Shown: in pieces, positions 22,647 to 34,613 of the stretch
How the letters are laid out: each line of letters starts with the position of its first letter
Position numbering within the stretch: position 1 is the first letter of the stretch
Assembly: GCA_944472135.2 (NCBI GenBank)
Contig: OX235267.1
Coordinates: 23,685,349 to 23,749,348 of the forward strand
DNA from: Trichobilharzia regenti
Taxonomy: Eukaryota > Platyhelminthes > Trematoda > Strigeidida > Schistosomatidae
Length of the DNA stretch: 64,000 nt
Reading direction: 5' to 3'
Made by a program: the position numbers and the translations under genes
Notes under the pieces: model-generated
Told to the model about the DNA's origin: nothing
The model's database searches: none
Seen by the model: only the letters and a program-made list of their open reading frames with translations

Positions 22647-24520
22647 TTAAATCATGTTCATTTTCATTAGCTGTACCTTTAGGGATACCAGCATGCAATA
22701 ACCTAATGCGCTCGGGCATTTTAATCTGAATTTCACAGCCTCTCCAGAAAAAGTATTCAATGATAATTGGTTAAAAATATGGGTTGCGGTTGCAACTACC
22801 ACATCTTTCATGGCCCTGATATTTCCTGAAGGAGTCCACAATACTTTGGTGGTCTGGAAACTAATGATTATTGGGGTTAATACAAATAATGTAAGAGGTG
22901 TACTGATGATAGGAGGCAACTGCAACCAACACTTTGAGAGGAAGATAATCCCAACTGTAAGCAGTGTTACATTCCAGAAGGATAATGCATGGTATTTTTC
23001 CTGTCCCAATCTAAACTTATATCAAGATACATTGATCCCACTTGGTGTAGTGAGCGGTTGCAGTCTTCCAACATTCCGGGTGACAATATAAATCTTACTC
23101 GGATCACATCTCTAGCTGTACAAATGGATATAATCACCGCAAAATCCAGCCGGTCGTCCCATTCATAACATAACTTCTTTGGTGTGTCACCAATGGTTTC
23201 ATTCATTATGGATGGATGTAAAGGACTTACGCATCTCACACACTCTGCAGAACACTTACCTAACTTGTGTCTGTGGGATCATTTATCATCAAGAGCTTGA
23301 GCCCCATAGAATAACTACCATAACATTAACCACTGCATGTAGTCCATTCCCCACCTGAAAATCAAATCTATCCACAAATATCAGGCCCTTAAGGCTCTCA
23401 AACAAAAAGCAATGGCATTTCTATGTATAATTTCTCTTAGTGCACGCTTACTTCGTTTTAATTCACTTGGGAAATCAAAACGGTTTTACGTATTAATACG
23501 GGCATCATACAGGACAATAATGCTTGTTCTGATTATAGACGCCTAAAACTAAGTAAATGTTTCCCGCTTCCAATAAAATGGGCGCTAGTAACCCCTCTGA
23601 GGGGCATGAACATGACAACCCACACCAGGTGTGAAAGTGCATAGTGATAGCTCTAATCCTCACGCCGAACACGTCGAAAAAACATCGGAAATTAACCACC
23701 TAAGTACTGTGTACAACAGCCTTTGATGCAGTAGCTGAGCCGAAAGACATGGTCCGCAGTTCATGTAACCCTGGTGGTATAGCAATTACAGTTTCAGGCG
23801 GATCGCCAAGGTGAACTCTGGCCTGCCAGTTTACGGAGTCAAAGCCAGTGTTAGAAAGTGAAACAGCTCTTTTTCTCGCATTTCTTCCATCACAGTTTTG
23901 TCAACTGCATCAGCACTCAACTGCGGACACGTATCCTTTTCGCCTAGTGGCACCCGTAATTCAGAACTTAGTATAATAATCTCTAGAGATATACCGTAGA
24001 CACAGGCCTTGCGACTGTGTTAGAGATTATGGTCTTCAGTCAAGTTCAATGCGATTATACTAACTACTGGAAACCGATGCCATATGCGAACGTTTGTACT
24101 TTTTCGTAAGATTCATAGCTCTTCAGTTGCTTCTATTTTCGCCCTTTTGGCAACTTAAGGCTGCAAGTAGAATGTCATTATCACCAGTTCACTGCTACAA
24201 AACCTACCCTATAACAGATCACCAGCTGAGATGGCATCTTCCTAAACGGTGAGTCATTTTCCTTGGAATTTTAAGAATAACCGTTGACGAGTGGTTGGCT
24301 ATCCATGAACACTTTTATATCTGCATAACATTGAGTGCATCTGGCGTACACTAGCCGTTTCCTCCAGGAACTTAGACAATTTATCTGGTTCACAATCTGC
24401 CGTAGTTTTATTGGAGGATGGCCGGAGTCGTCGTCTTGTCCACGATATTGTTACCTTCACCATTCTGTTCTCATGGAGACTTTTCTTTGTGTTGACGTGA
24501 TTTTCATTGCGGCTCAACAT
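22647..24520 (-). pseudogene. Decayed coding region of unknown family, possibly a processed pseudogene
   Basis: A run of minus-strand frames, each open for 60-120 residues and ordered as if from one mRNA: 24299-24520, fragments around 23960-23720 (containing CPQLSADAVDKTVMEE and IPPGLHELRTMSFGSA), 23505-23699, 22967-23239 and 22647-23009. The last two overlap and read the same residues (YLDISLDWDR, then REKYHALSFWNV in the next frame) across a one-base shift near 23000. Residue composition looks like real protein, but I do not recognise the family. There are no visible splice sites between the pieces, which suggests a retrocopy. It could equally be part of an unfamiliar mobile element. Confidence 0.35.
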
Positions 24521-25405
24521 AGCAGAAACCCAACCCCTTGGACGGGTTCTTCTTTCGTAGCTTCAGTAGCAACCCTCCATTGAGCAATTCTTAAAGCCTC
24601 TGTTGGATGTTTCATCCTAGCTCTGTGGCGATATCTATCAAGTCATCAGATAGTTAACATTCTTCGAACTGGCTTACAGTATAGAGACTGGTCATCCTTA
24701 GTGTGTCGCCGCCGAATGCAAAGGTGGCTAGTGTCTGAGATCGTCGGGGACACTTATCCTCCACACTATCGCCTTGCCGTTGGATGCTAGATTGAAAGCA
24801 CTCTCTGTGCTCTACTACAAGTCTTTGAGCGGCAAATGCTCTACATACTAAGGTGAACGGTTGTTTTAAATGATCTGCTTCCGAAACATATTATATTATT
24901 CTATGAAAATTTTCACTACTTTGATATCACCTTTACACTTTTCGGTCGTGTTCACCATTTTTAAGGTAAAACAAACCCTGGAAAATCTTGACCTCATAGA
25001 AAATATATAGTAACGTAGGGTATTTATCGAAAAGGCTTAACATACTGTAAGATATCACTGTTTGTAGATAGCTTTCCTCATGCAAGTCAGAAACCCTATG
25101 TGTAGGCATAATTACCCTCGATACTAACAATCCAATTGTTCTACTTTCCCCTAATGTCCGTCTCTATTGGTTGAGCAGTCACCATCTCATTATATATAAG
25201 TTTTGACGTATATTTGGATACAGTATAAACGTAGTGATATTATATCACAGTTGCCAGTTACAGTATGAAGACAACATGGAATTCGCTCATAGGATTGAAA
25301 CGATGCATACTTCGAACCCAGGAACCGGTGTAATGCAAGAGTCTGGAGGGACAGGAGGTCATTCCAGGCTAACTTTGCTAAAAACTCCTAGCAAACCCTA
25401 AAAAC

Positions 25406-26372
25406 TTGTACCGATTCATGTCGGAAAGAAAACCGACAAACCAAGGGGCATGCACCTTAGTAGTCCCAAATGGTCAATATCTCACTAGTCTGGAGATGGC
25501 TGAAACATTCAGTTCAGCCTTCGTTAAACAGCTAAACAGCAATGTGGATATTACAGTTACGGACCAAAATGGTGGCACCACTATTTCACAGGAGGAAGAC
25601 CTAGCGACTACTCCCCAAGTAAACCCCAATATAGTACTAAGGAAGCTACAGCGACTCACACCTGGGAAGTCCCCAGGTTGTTACGATATCAGGCCATCTG
25701 TTCTGAAACAGTGTGCCGAAGCTCTCTGTAGACCCCTGTGCGACTTGTTCCAACACTCAATGCATCCAGAGACACTGCCAAGGGAGTGGAAAAGAGCCGT
25801 CCTTTCTCCAATTTTCAAAGGTGATGACAGGCAAAATGCCACTAGTTATAGACCAGTAGCTCTACTCCTAGTGGTATCAAAAGTACTGGAAAGTATTATT
25901 GACGATCACATCAGGGAATATTTCGATAGGACTAATATACTACATGAAGCCCAACATGGTTTCAGAAAATGCAGATCCTGCGTTACTAACCTACTGTCAG
26001 CTTTGGACGACTGGACATCATGCTGGGACTTGAACGTACCAGTCCATGTGGTCTTCCTAGACTTTGAGAAGACATTTGACACTGTTCACCATGACCTTCT
26101 CCTACATCAAAATAAGCCAGGCAGGCATAGGTGAGCCACTTCTGTCATGGTTGAAGGACTACCTAGCCGACAGGCAATTTTGCACTAAGGTTAACCGAGT
26201 CCGATCATCTTGGCACAGATCGTCATCAGGAGTGTCGCAGGGTTCTATCCTAGGACCACTGATGTTTTTGATTTTCATCAATGATCTACCACGCCGTCTG
26301 AGCTGCCCGACTCTCCTATACGCTGACGACGTAAAAATATGGAGGGCGATAGTGTCCGGAGGACTCAGATAG
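25406..26372 (+). pseudogene. CR1-type reverse transcriptase, frameshifted
   Basis: Frame 25406-26134 contains LQRLTPGKSPGCYDIRPSVL, WKRAVLSPIFKG, SYRPVALLLVVSKVLESII, HGFRKCRSCVTNLL and [17 protein letters not shown] one-base shift near 26100 moves the rest into frame 26064-26372, with [33 protein letters not shown] and the catalytic [10 protein letters not shown] second shift near 26360 ends the frame. The palm motifs A (FLDFEKTFD) and C (YADD) are present, so inactivation is by frameshift. Confidence 0.82.
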
Positions 26373-26558
26373 GCTACAGGAAGAACTAAACCTTCTGGAA
26401 GACTGGGCGGTGGCCAGTGGCATGAATTTCAACTTGAAAAAGTGCAAAGTAGTGAAGTTGCGCACCTGTAGACTGCAGAATGCAAGTTACACCCTGTGCA
26501 ATGAAGGCTTGTCCTGCACAACGTCGAAACGCGACTTAGGTTTAGTTCTAACGAAAAA

Positions 26559-26799
26559 ATGGACACAAGCGTAAATTACACGTGGGATGTAGTGAGGGCA
26601 TATGCGGTCATACAATTTACGCATAAAAAGTTAGGTGCACTCACTCCTGAGCTACTTCCAAGGTCGTACAAAACATACGTCAGACCACACCTTGAGGTGC
26701 ATAATATTATTGCAACCCCAATTATGAGAAGACACGCCAAACTCTTGGAGAGAGTCCAACGACGGGCAACAAAAGGAATGGTTGGTCTCCGAAACAAAC
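26559..26799 (+). pseudogene. CR1 reverse transcriptase C-terminal region, left of the LTR insertion
   Basis: Encodes the post-palm region (LGALTPELLPRSYKTYVRPHLE, then LERVQRRATKGMVGLRNK). The last codons before 26800 continue at 30572 with PYDERL, matching the undisturbed second CR1 copy near 32780 (LRNKSYEERL). Confidence 0.8.
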
Positions 26800-27158
26800 T
26801 GTCAATCAGGTCTCATAAACCGTTAATGCCCAGCTCTCGCTACGCTCGGGCCCACGCTGTTCTTTGAAGATTTCTAGAAACGCTTAGTTATAACGGACGC
26901 AAAAACCAAAACACCGATCTGCCGTTTGATATTTCTGTATTGTTACACCAACATATAAAAGGAATAAGCGAACTAAGGTCTGAAAACAAATCTTAGAATA
27001 ATAGATCATAAGATTACTTCTGAAGATGTTTCACTCTTCTTTCTGAACAGCGACCGATGAGACGATGACTGTCGTATTGATGCCTCCGCGAAAATTGGGG
27101 AAGTTGATTTTCAGCAAACAACCAAGAATTGATCGTTCAATCTTCAACTCCATTGACA
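26800..27158 (-). repeat. 3' LTR of minus-strand BEL-like element
   Basis: Plus-strand reading TGTCAATCAGG...CTCCATTGACA. CTCCCCGGC at 27159-27167 is the reverse complement of the polypurine-like GCCGGGGAG. Confidence 0.88.
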
Positions 27159-28112
27159 CTCCCCGGCAAAAAGGGATCCAACCCTTTTTTCCTTCACGAC
27201 CAATGCACGTTGACTTGGATGCCATTGCGAGAACCTGGGTCACACGGACAGAGCTGAAATGGAAAACAAACAGAAAAGCCAACACACCACAAGCATACCC
27301 ACAGCACAATCTCACACATCAATGACGACCTGCGCCTCCAGACAGAGACCTCCTCTTGACATCTTGCAACACAATCGCCATTTGCTAGAATGACTCTTGC
27401 AGAATGCAACGTGACCATAGCACAAACTCATGATACTCTACGCACATCCTAATCTACTCACTACCAATTACCACTGCAATCGCTTGTCACTCATTCTGCC
27501 TCAGTTCTAGTAGCGGTGACGCATGCGAGCCTCAGTCGTTTACACTCTTTCTCCCCGGCGTGTGGGACCGCAGCTAACAATTATCTCCGTGTGCATTTCA
27601 TTCTCAGCAATAGCCTAGCCTCCCCGGCGTATACGACCCATCTGCTGTCCTTAACATCAATCAATTCATTCATGGATGTAGAAGACTCGAAACAACTTCA
27701 GAAGTAATCACGACGAAAATTTTAACAAAACTACGCAATAACAACAAGATACGAAAACAACAAGTAAACACAATGAATCCAAAAAACACCAATTGATATG
27801 ACACACCACACATATATACAAACTGTACAAATAACCTCGTGGTTCCTGTCTTGATGGAATTCCTTTGAAGAATCGCAGGACTTACACCAGTACGCCTACA
27901 ACCCTTCTCAGGTTGACGATTGTAAGTTGTGGAATGTGCAGACACAAACAAGATTAACCAACAATTACATCAATTGGAACTCACACAATTATTTAACACA
28001 AACATATGTACAATCAACACATCAAATGTTGTGTATTCTGGCACGACAAACTACCCTTGAAGAACTGTAGGACTTACAGCAGTACGCCTACAACCCTTCT
28101 CAGGTTGACGCT

Positions 28113-30068
28113 CTAGGTTGGAAAATCGTCGCAGAGTTCATTTGCTGACTTCCCTCTATCAGCTATATCCTCAAATCTGAACGGTAACACGCCCATGTCA
28201 TTGTATCGTAGAATATAGATGACCAACAAACACACGACATATCTCATCAACCAAGTGTAGAAACAGAGTAATTTACACCAAAGATAATAACATTCAAATA
28301 GTAACTTGAAACTAGAAATGCCTTTATTCGTGCAAGTCAATTTAACAATTACTCTCTCGTTTACACTTGGCTTATCCTCACTAAACTGACCATTGATATT
28401 CGTCCTTTCAAACGAACTGATACTAGCATAGTCATTGCACAAGATACTTGAGTTGATGGGCGTCTGTTTCATTGTGGATGACAGCACCGACGACGACTGA
28501 TTGATATCAGTTGATGAAGTTAGCGGTGGATCAAAAGCTGCTGTTGCTCGACTTTCAGAAGTCTGTCTACCTGCAAGACCACCACCACTGCTGTCTTTTA
28601 CTATCAGCTCAGGTTTAGCACTAGCATCTGATGATAGGTGGGCTGCATGCTGATCACTTACACTGACGGTCGCACAAGTATGCATGCCTTCTGGAACTGC
28701 ATCTGCGTTCAATTCTACTTCACGTTGTAGTTGTACAGAACCTTTATTTAACTTAGCAGTAGTAGGCATTCCCCTCATTTCATCATGATCAACCAAAGAC
28801 AAATCTGCACTATCATGATCATTATCACAAATATTCAATTTACCGTCAAGTTCATCATTTTCAAACTCTTTGTTAACAGCAGTAGACAATTTTGGTTCCT
28901 CCTCACAAATCATTAAAGGTTTTATATCTTCACTCTGACTAGTTATACTTTGTAAACTTTTGGAGTCAGAACTGCACTCTGAAGCAGTAACTCTATTCTG
29001 TGACACTCTATTCAACAATGGCTTACCAGTTGCAACTACAGACTTCTTCACCGCACCGTTATCGTCACACAATTCGGAGTCAGGCCTGGAGTTTACATTT
29101 AGCTTATCACTGAACTTGCTCACTTCTTCACAGTTCACTTCTGTATGCACCTCTTGCAAACGTGTAAAACACAACCGTGTTTGTCTTGCATCTTGTAACT
29201 TATCTGTTGAGGATGTACTACGAAACCTGTTACACTCACTAGGTCTATATGCATTACTAGACATCATGGAGTCTTCTCGATATCCACCTCTCTGAGGCCT
29301 ACTCGTCATCAATGATTGCATTTTGCTCTCAGACTGCTCTATTCTAGGGGTGAGATGTAATAGACTGGCAAACTTGCTCATAGATTGATTGACGCTATCT
29401 TTTACCAGTTTCAGGATATCATCAAACTTTGGCTCGATACCCTCATCCTCCATACGGGAGCTTATCTTCACCCACTTCCTTTGCAGTCGAGTAGGTAGGC
29501 GTCTTGCTATTACTTCTAGTATAAAACTCGAGTTGAGGTCACTCATGCGATTCATCGAAATCATTGCATTCTTGTAAATTAGCAAATTATCTAAAAACTC
29601 AGTGAGTGCCTGGGAGTCATCCTGTAATTGACCACCATTACCCTTAACAGCCTCGAATAATTTCCCTGCAATCATCGAAGGTCTTCCAAACCTTTGACGT
29701 AATATGCTCATAGCCTCGTAGTAGCCCTCTTTTGGCTTCATAAACTTACAACACTGTATAGCTCTTGCAGCATCTCCAGTGCAATATCTCATCAAATACA
29801 TTAACTTCAATTCATCATTTAATAAAAAACCACTCAACATGATCTCAAACTCCTTTACAAATTGTAAATAATCAGCTGGGTTTCCATCAAAACACCGTGG
29901 TTCAAATTTAGGGAGTTTGATGTTCCTATTATCCCTGAACGGCGAAACAGTAACATCAACCATGTCATGCTTAACATCAGACACATCGTTATAAGTAACA
30001 GACAAGTCAACATGACTTACTTTCCTGTTTGCATCCAAGACACTCTGTCCCTTCTTTGACCCAGGCAT
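28113..30068 (-). CDS. Gag-like protein with hydrophobic C-terminal tail (651 aa)
   Basis: The best-preserved copy of this protein. From the N-terminus: a basic leader; the LPKFEPRCFDGNPADYLQFV block at about residues 52-71; a helical capsid-like region to about residue 230, with MYLMRYCTGDAARAIQ, LRQRFGRPSMIAGKLFE and RRLPTRLQRKWVK; an RGGYREDSMMSS segment; a long Ser/Asp/Glu-rich region; then from about residue 586 a strongly hydrophobic Cys/Tyr/Leu stretch, and a polar end KSANELCDDFPT. No zinc knuckle or aspartic protease motif is present. The start here (MPGSKK) follows a one-base insertion relative to the plus copy, whose frame begins further upstream at MPVKSS. A gag fused to a membrane-like tail is unusual and may reflect an internal deletion that removed pol. 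Confidence 0.75.
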   Translation of the reverse strand: MPGSKKGQSVLDANRKVSHVDLSVTYNDVSDVKHDMVDVTVSPFRDNRNIKLPKFEPRCFDGNPADYLQFVKEFEIMLSGFLLNDELKLMYLMRYCTGDAARAIQCCKFMKPKEGYYEAMSILRQRFGRPSMIAGKLFEAVKGNGGQLQDDSQALTEFLDNLLIYKNAMISMNRMSDLNSSFILEVIARRLPTRLQRKWVKISSRMEDEGIEPKFDDILKLVKDSVNQSMSKFASLLHLTPRIEQSESKMQSLMTSRPQRGGYREDSMMSSNAYRPSECNRFRSTSSTDKLQDARQTRLCFTRLQEVHTEVNCEEVSKFSDKLNVNSRPDSELCDDNGAVKKSVVATGKPLLNRVSQNRVTASECSSDSKSLQSITSQSEDIKPLMICEEEPKLSTAVNKEFENDELDGKLNICDNDHDSADLSLVDHDEMRGMPTTAKLNKGSVQLQREVELNADAVPEGMHTCATVSVSDQHAAHLSSDASAKPELIVKDSSGGGLAGRQTSESRATAAFDPPLTSSTDINQSSSVLSSTMKQTPINSSILCNDYASISSFERTNINGQFSEDKPSVNERVIVKLTCTNKGISSFKLLFECYYLWCKLLCFYTWLMRYVVCLLVIYILRYNDMGVLPFRFEDIADRGKSANELCDDFPT

Positions 30069-30212
30069 TGTTGAACTTGACCCAATTCCAAAAACGTGCC
30101 AGATATTGCTTGTTCAAAGAGGACTTGACCGGCACCAGGAAAGATGAACGGTGACTATCCGAACTTTCACCAACTGTTTGAATCCGCCAGATGTGTTTCC
30201 ATCGTCAGAAAC

Positions 30213-30571
30213 TGTGAATCACGTCTCATAAACCGTTAATGCCCAGCTCTCGCTACGCTCGGGCCCACGCTGTTCTTCGAAGATTTCTCAGAAACGCTTA
30301 GTTATAACGGACGCAAAAACCAAACACCGATCTGCCGCTTGATATTTCTTTATTGTTACACCAACATATAAAAGGAATAAGCGAACTAAGGTCTGAAAAC
30401 AAATATTACAATAATAAATCATAGTATTACTTCTGACGATGTTTCACTCTTCTTTCTGAACAGCGACCGATGAGACGATGACTGTCGTATTGATGCCTCC
30501 GCGAAAATTGGGGAAGTTGATTTTCAGCAAACAACCATGAATTGATCGTTCAATCTTCAACTTAACTGACA
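30213..30571 (-). repeat. 5' LTR of minus-strand BEL-like element
   Basis: Plus-strand reading TGTGAATCACG...CTTAACTGACA. Next to it, inward, lies the leader sequence GTTTCTGACGATGGAAAC (minus strand), also found after the plus copy's 5' LTR. Confidence 0.86.
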
Positions 30572-31455
30572 CAAACCATATGATGAAAGGCTGAGGAAAT
30601 TAGGCCTGTTCACACTTAGCTGCCGTCGTCTTAGGGAAGATTTGATTACTGCCTACAAAATAAAAAAAATGACCAGAACCACCCAAACATAGGTGTTCTG
30701 CCATTGAGTAGGTATAGTCTCCCACGTGGAAATCCCAGAAGGATAGCGCACCACAGGGCAAGGGCCGAGTGCGCTCCCACTTCTTTTCACTGCGGGTTTG
30801 CCATCCCTGGAATTCCTTACCGGCAGGTGTAGCTATGGCACCGTCTTCGGACGAACTTGAGCGAAGGCTGGACAACAATGCAGCGATACAAGGACTGCAT
30901 CCAAATGGCTTATCCCATTAAAATGGCATACACCATTCAGGGCAGACAATTAAACTCGTCGCTTTTCTTCTTTACATTCTCTCTCATCATACCCTCCTGA
31001 CAACTTATTAATATTATAATCATTATTACTATTATTATTACCGATATATATATATATATATATATTATTCTTCAAACTTAATCAGCTGACTGTTGTTACG
31101 CTTTCCTATTTCCGTTTCTGTCTCTTAGTCTGAATAACTTCGCTAATTATATCTATTATTATTATTACTATCTCTTTTCTCTTGTCGACGGTACCGAAGG
31201 ACTAACTGACGAAAGGATCAACTCCAATCACAGTAGTAACAGTCCTAACACACCTCATACTACAAACCACATTTAATTAATCCCAGCACTACTCCCTTTG
31301 GAGTCAACCAAAGCTACGACAGTCGAGTGGCGGGGCAAGCTACGCAGAAGTTTACCGAAGATCAGGAACCTATGCCTTACAATCAAGAAGCGAGCACGAA
31401 GAAATCAAATTGGTTTATACTAGCTCGTAAAAATGATACTGGATATTGAAATCCA
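30572..31455 (+). mobile_element. CR1-clade retrotransposon, 3' part and 3' UTR
   Basis: Continues the RT C-terminus (PYDERLRKLGLFTLSCRRLREDLITAYKI) with later stops, then a 3' UTR containing an AT microsatellite (about 31042-31065), and ends near a GGATATTGAAAT remnant of the element's terminal repeat. The 3' UTR from about 31037 to 31448 recurs in inverted form at 34614-35040. Confidence 0.8.
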
Positions 31456-31586
31456 AACTAATTCCTCCTCCAAGCAATAGGAAGCGCTGAATATGGTCAA
31501 GATGTTAAGCATTTACTTTAAGGAATACGTTTTGGTACATGTGCAATCAGTGCACACTTGTGGTATACGAATCTTGAAAGCACGAG

Positions 31587-31906
31587 TGTCAACGGAGTTG
31601 AAGATTGAACGATCAATTCATGGTTGTTTGCTGAAAATCAACTTCCCAAATTTTTCGCGGAGGCATCAATACGACAGTCATCGTCTCATCGGTCGCTGTT
31701 CAGAAAGAAGAGTAAAACATCGTCAGAAACCTTAGTTCAATTATTATTTTTATATATTGGTGTTACAATAAAGAATTCCCAAGCGGCCATTCGGTGTTTT
31801 GGTTTTTCGTCCGTTATAACTAAGCGTTTCTGAAAACTTCAAGGAACAGCGCGGGCCCGAGCGTAGCAAGAGCTGAGCATTAACGGTTTATGAATCATGG
31901 CTGACA
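31587..31906 (+). repeat. Solo BEL-like LTR
   Basis: TGTCAACGGAG...CATGGCTGACA, homologous along its whole length to the LTRs of the nearby elements but with an internal gap of about 40 bp. There is no adjacent gag. Flanking ACGAG and ACCAG may be a worn 5-bp target duplication. It probably arose by recombination between two LTRs. Confidence 0.78.
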
Positions 31907-32119
31907 ACCAGTGACACGTCATTTCCAAATTTTTCCTAATTCATCGGGCTTTTTTCGTTATCCACCTTCCAATATCCAATTTTTTTTCTGCACTAACTAG
32001 TATTATAATTCAGTTTCCGTGTACTTCGCAGTAAATTGTCATTCATGTAGCTTAGTTTATTGTGACTAATTCGTTCTTAACCTCATTTTATCGAAGGCTC
32101 TCATAACCTTCAAAGAATC

Positions 32120-33570
32120 GACTTTTCGCATGGCTGAACGATTACCTAGGCGAGAGAGAATTCTGCACAAAAGTCAACGCATCCGATCATCCTGGCACAC
32201 CTCGGCATCAGGGGTTCCTCAGGGTTCTGTCCTAGGTCCGTTGATGTTTTTGATTTTTATCAACGACCTGCCCTCCCAACTGAACTGCTCTGCGCTTCTT
32301 TACGCTGACGACGTGAAGATTGGGAGAGCAATAAACTCATCGGAAGACTCAGACAGATTGCAGGCTGACCTGCAAACTCTGGGAAACTGATCTCCGGCTA
32401 ACGGAATGCCTTTCAACCTAAAGAAGTGCAAAGTAGTGCAACTTCATTCCGACAGGTCACAGAGTGTAAATTACACCCTTGGTGGCCAGAACTTGAGTTG
32501 TGTTCCATCAGAGTGCGATCTAGGTCTTATTCTAACAGAAAAGCTAGACACCAGTGGAAATTACTCGAGGGACGTCGCCAAAGCCTACGCAACATTACAC
32601 TTTATGCATAGGTAGCTGGGAGCTCTCACTCCCGAACTGTTCTTAAGGCTATACAAGGCATATGTGAGGCCGCACCTTGAGGTGCATAATATCATTGCAC
32701 CTCCGCTACTCAAAAGGGATGCTAACATTCTAGAAGGTGTCCAGAGACGAGCGACAAAATGGGTGATCGGCCTCCGCAACAAATCATATGAGGAACGACT
32801 AAAGAAATGAGGTCTTTTCACACTTAGTTACCATAGGCACAGGGGAGACCTCATCACCGTCTACCAGATCTTAAATGACCAGGCCCACCCAAATAAAAGC
32901 ATCCTGCCATTAAGTGATTATAGGCTTCCACGAGGTAACCCGCTAAGGATAGCACACCAGAGACCAAAGACTCGAGTGCGATCACATTTCTTTTCGCTTC
33001 GTGTTTGCCGTCTCTGGAACGCTTTACCGGCGGCCGTGACTACAGCGCCATCTCTGGAGATTTTTAAGCGGAAGCTAGACAATCATGCAAAAATGCAAGG
33101 TTTGTGCCTCAATGGCTTATCCTCATAAAACTTAGAACCACACTGTCAATGGATAAGCGTACAAACTAAATCCCCACGACCTATTCTGCCTTCTCTCACT
33201 CTATCTTTTCCTTAGGTCACCTTTATTATTCCACTTATCTCAACCTATATTATCTACACTACGACCTATGATTATTATAATTACTATTCTGCTTTTATGA
33301 CTACACCGAATGACCAACGGGAGTTAGGTCAAACTCCATTCACGGCAGCAATACAGTCCTAACATACTGCATACTACAAACCACATCTTGACCAATCCCC
33401 ACACCACTCCTCTTGGAGTCTACCAGAGCTAAAGCAGTCGATTGGCGGGACTTACTACGCAGAAGCTCACCGAAGATCTGGAACCTCTACCTCACAATCA
33501 AGCAGCGAGCTCAAAGAAATCACTGGTTTATACTAGCTCGTCATCAGGATATTGGATATTGGATTTCATT
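32120..33570 (+). mobile_element. CR1-clade retrotransposon, second 5'-truncated copy
   Basis: Starts within the RT ([10 protein letters not shown]...) and includes [22 protein letters not shown], the catalytic LLYADDVKI (32299-32325), then NLKKCKVVQLHSDRSQSVNYTLGG and the C-terminal LTPELFLRLYKAYVRPHLE. There is one stop between 32390 and 32406 and several further on. The 3' end has tandem GGATATT units (about 33545-33560), the short terminal repeat expected of this clade. Confidence 0.82.
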
Positions 33571-34079
33571 TACGCGGCTACATTGGTTTAGTGCGCTAAC
33601 AGCTCTATTTTCATATCATTTTACGACAATCAGCTTTTATCATGTGAATTGCCTCTAGGCTGATACGTAGTATTGGTTTATATTAAAATGGAAGCCAATT
33701 ATTATTTTCGTCTGTAAATATTTTTCTCTGGAATAATTACTAACTTGTAATGATTGGCAGAACCCCTAACACTCTTATTACGTACCAGCACATTCTCAGG
33801 GATACAAGGTTGTGCACTTTCCCAGTCAGAAACAGAACTACGTTTGCACTGTCTACAGGTGTCATTCCAAATATATACTTGAGACCGAGGAAAGAACGCA
33901 CACTCGTTACCTCACATCACAATTTTGGCGTTCATCCCCTCCTGTTCTTACCCTCGCGGCTACACACTCATGGATCGTCAGATGTCGAGCCTAAGCTAAA
34001 CGCTGAACAGAAAAACGTAAGTATTGTTTTACAATAAAGCCTTCACCCTTAAATATGTGTGTTCGGTATATCGATATAT

Positions 34080-34139
<60 letters not shown>

Positions 34140-34613
34140 TTTCACTACTGGTATACTTATAAATGGAGGGGTTGCAGCTGCACTCCAGCCACCTAATATA
34201 CACCCTCAGGCTGAATGGAGTGTACACATCGGTTTCTCGACTGTGAACACGATCACAAAATGAGACATAGTATCAGGCCCTAAGTGGGGGGGGGGGGTTA
34301 AGATAATGATAAAGTATTGTTTAGAATAACTAGCGCTAGTCAGTGTGTAGGAATCCAACACACTTTTTACTAGCCTGATACAAACCGTTATTCTTTGTTT
34401 TTAAGAAAGAGGACAGCTGTTCGTGCTACCAATACTGCGAGACCACCTTGATTAATCTGGTATATGGCATTCCAGAGCCCATAATAATGTAAAGATTAAG
34501 TAGGTCTAGGAAAATCCAAACAGCCAGGTATGTTTCAGGCTTATTGGAGTGCATACTTAATTAGATCACTTTTTAATGTTTTCTGGGACATGCTTAAAAG
34601 TATGCTTAAATGA
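33571..34613. other. No gene recognised; TA microsatellite and 12-G run
   Basis: Contains a TA repeat at 34073-34137 and a run of 12 G at 34286-34297. The remaining sequence has only short frames without motifs. Confidence 0.5.

Larger units (their letters stand above)
25310..26799 (+). mobile_element. CR1-clade (SR1-like) retrotransposon, 5' part, split by an LTR element
   Basis: The reverse transcriptase of a CR1/Jockey-type non-LTR element runs to 26799. It is interrupted by the BEL-like element at 26800-30571 and resumes at 30572 in the same reading context (GLRNK, then PYDERLRKLGLF). The 5' end is truncated; the boundary near 25310 is approximate. Confidence 0.82.
26800..30571 (-). mobile_element. 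Gag-only BEL/Pao-like LTR element (minus copy), nested in CR1
   Basis: LTRs at 26800-27158 and 30213-30571 flank an interior matching the plus-strand element at 17250-21211. The 5-bp target duplication CAAAC is visible at 26795-26799 and 30572-30576. The two LTRs differ at roughly a dozen positions, more than in the plus copy, so this insertion is older or less homogenised. The gag ORF is still open over 651 residues. No pol is present. Together with 17250-21211 it forms a large inverted pair with a spacer of about 5.6 kb. Confidence 0.88.
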
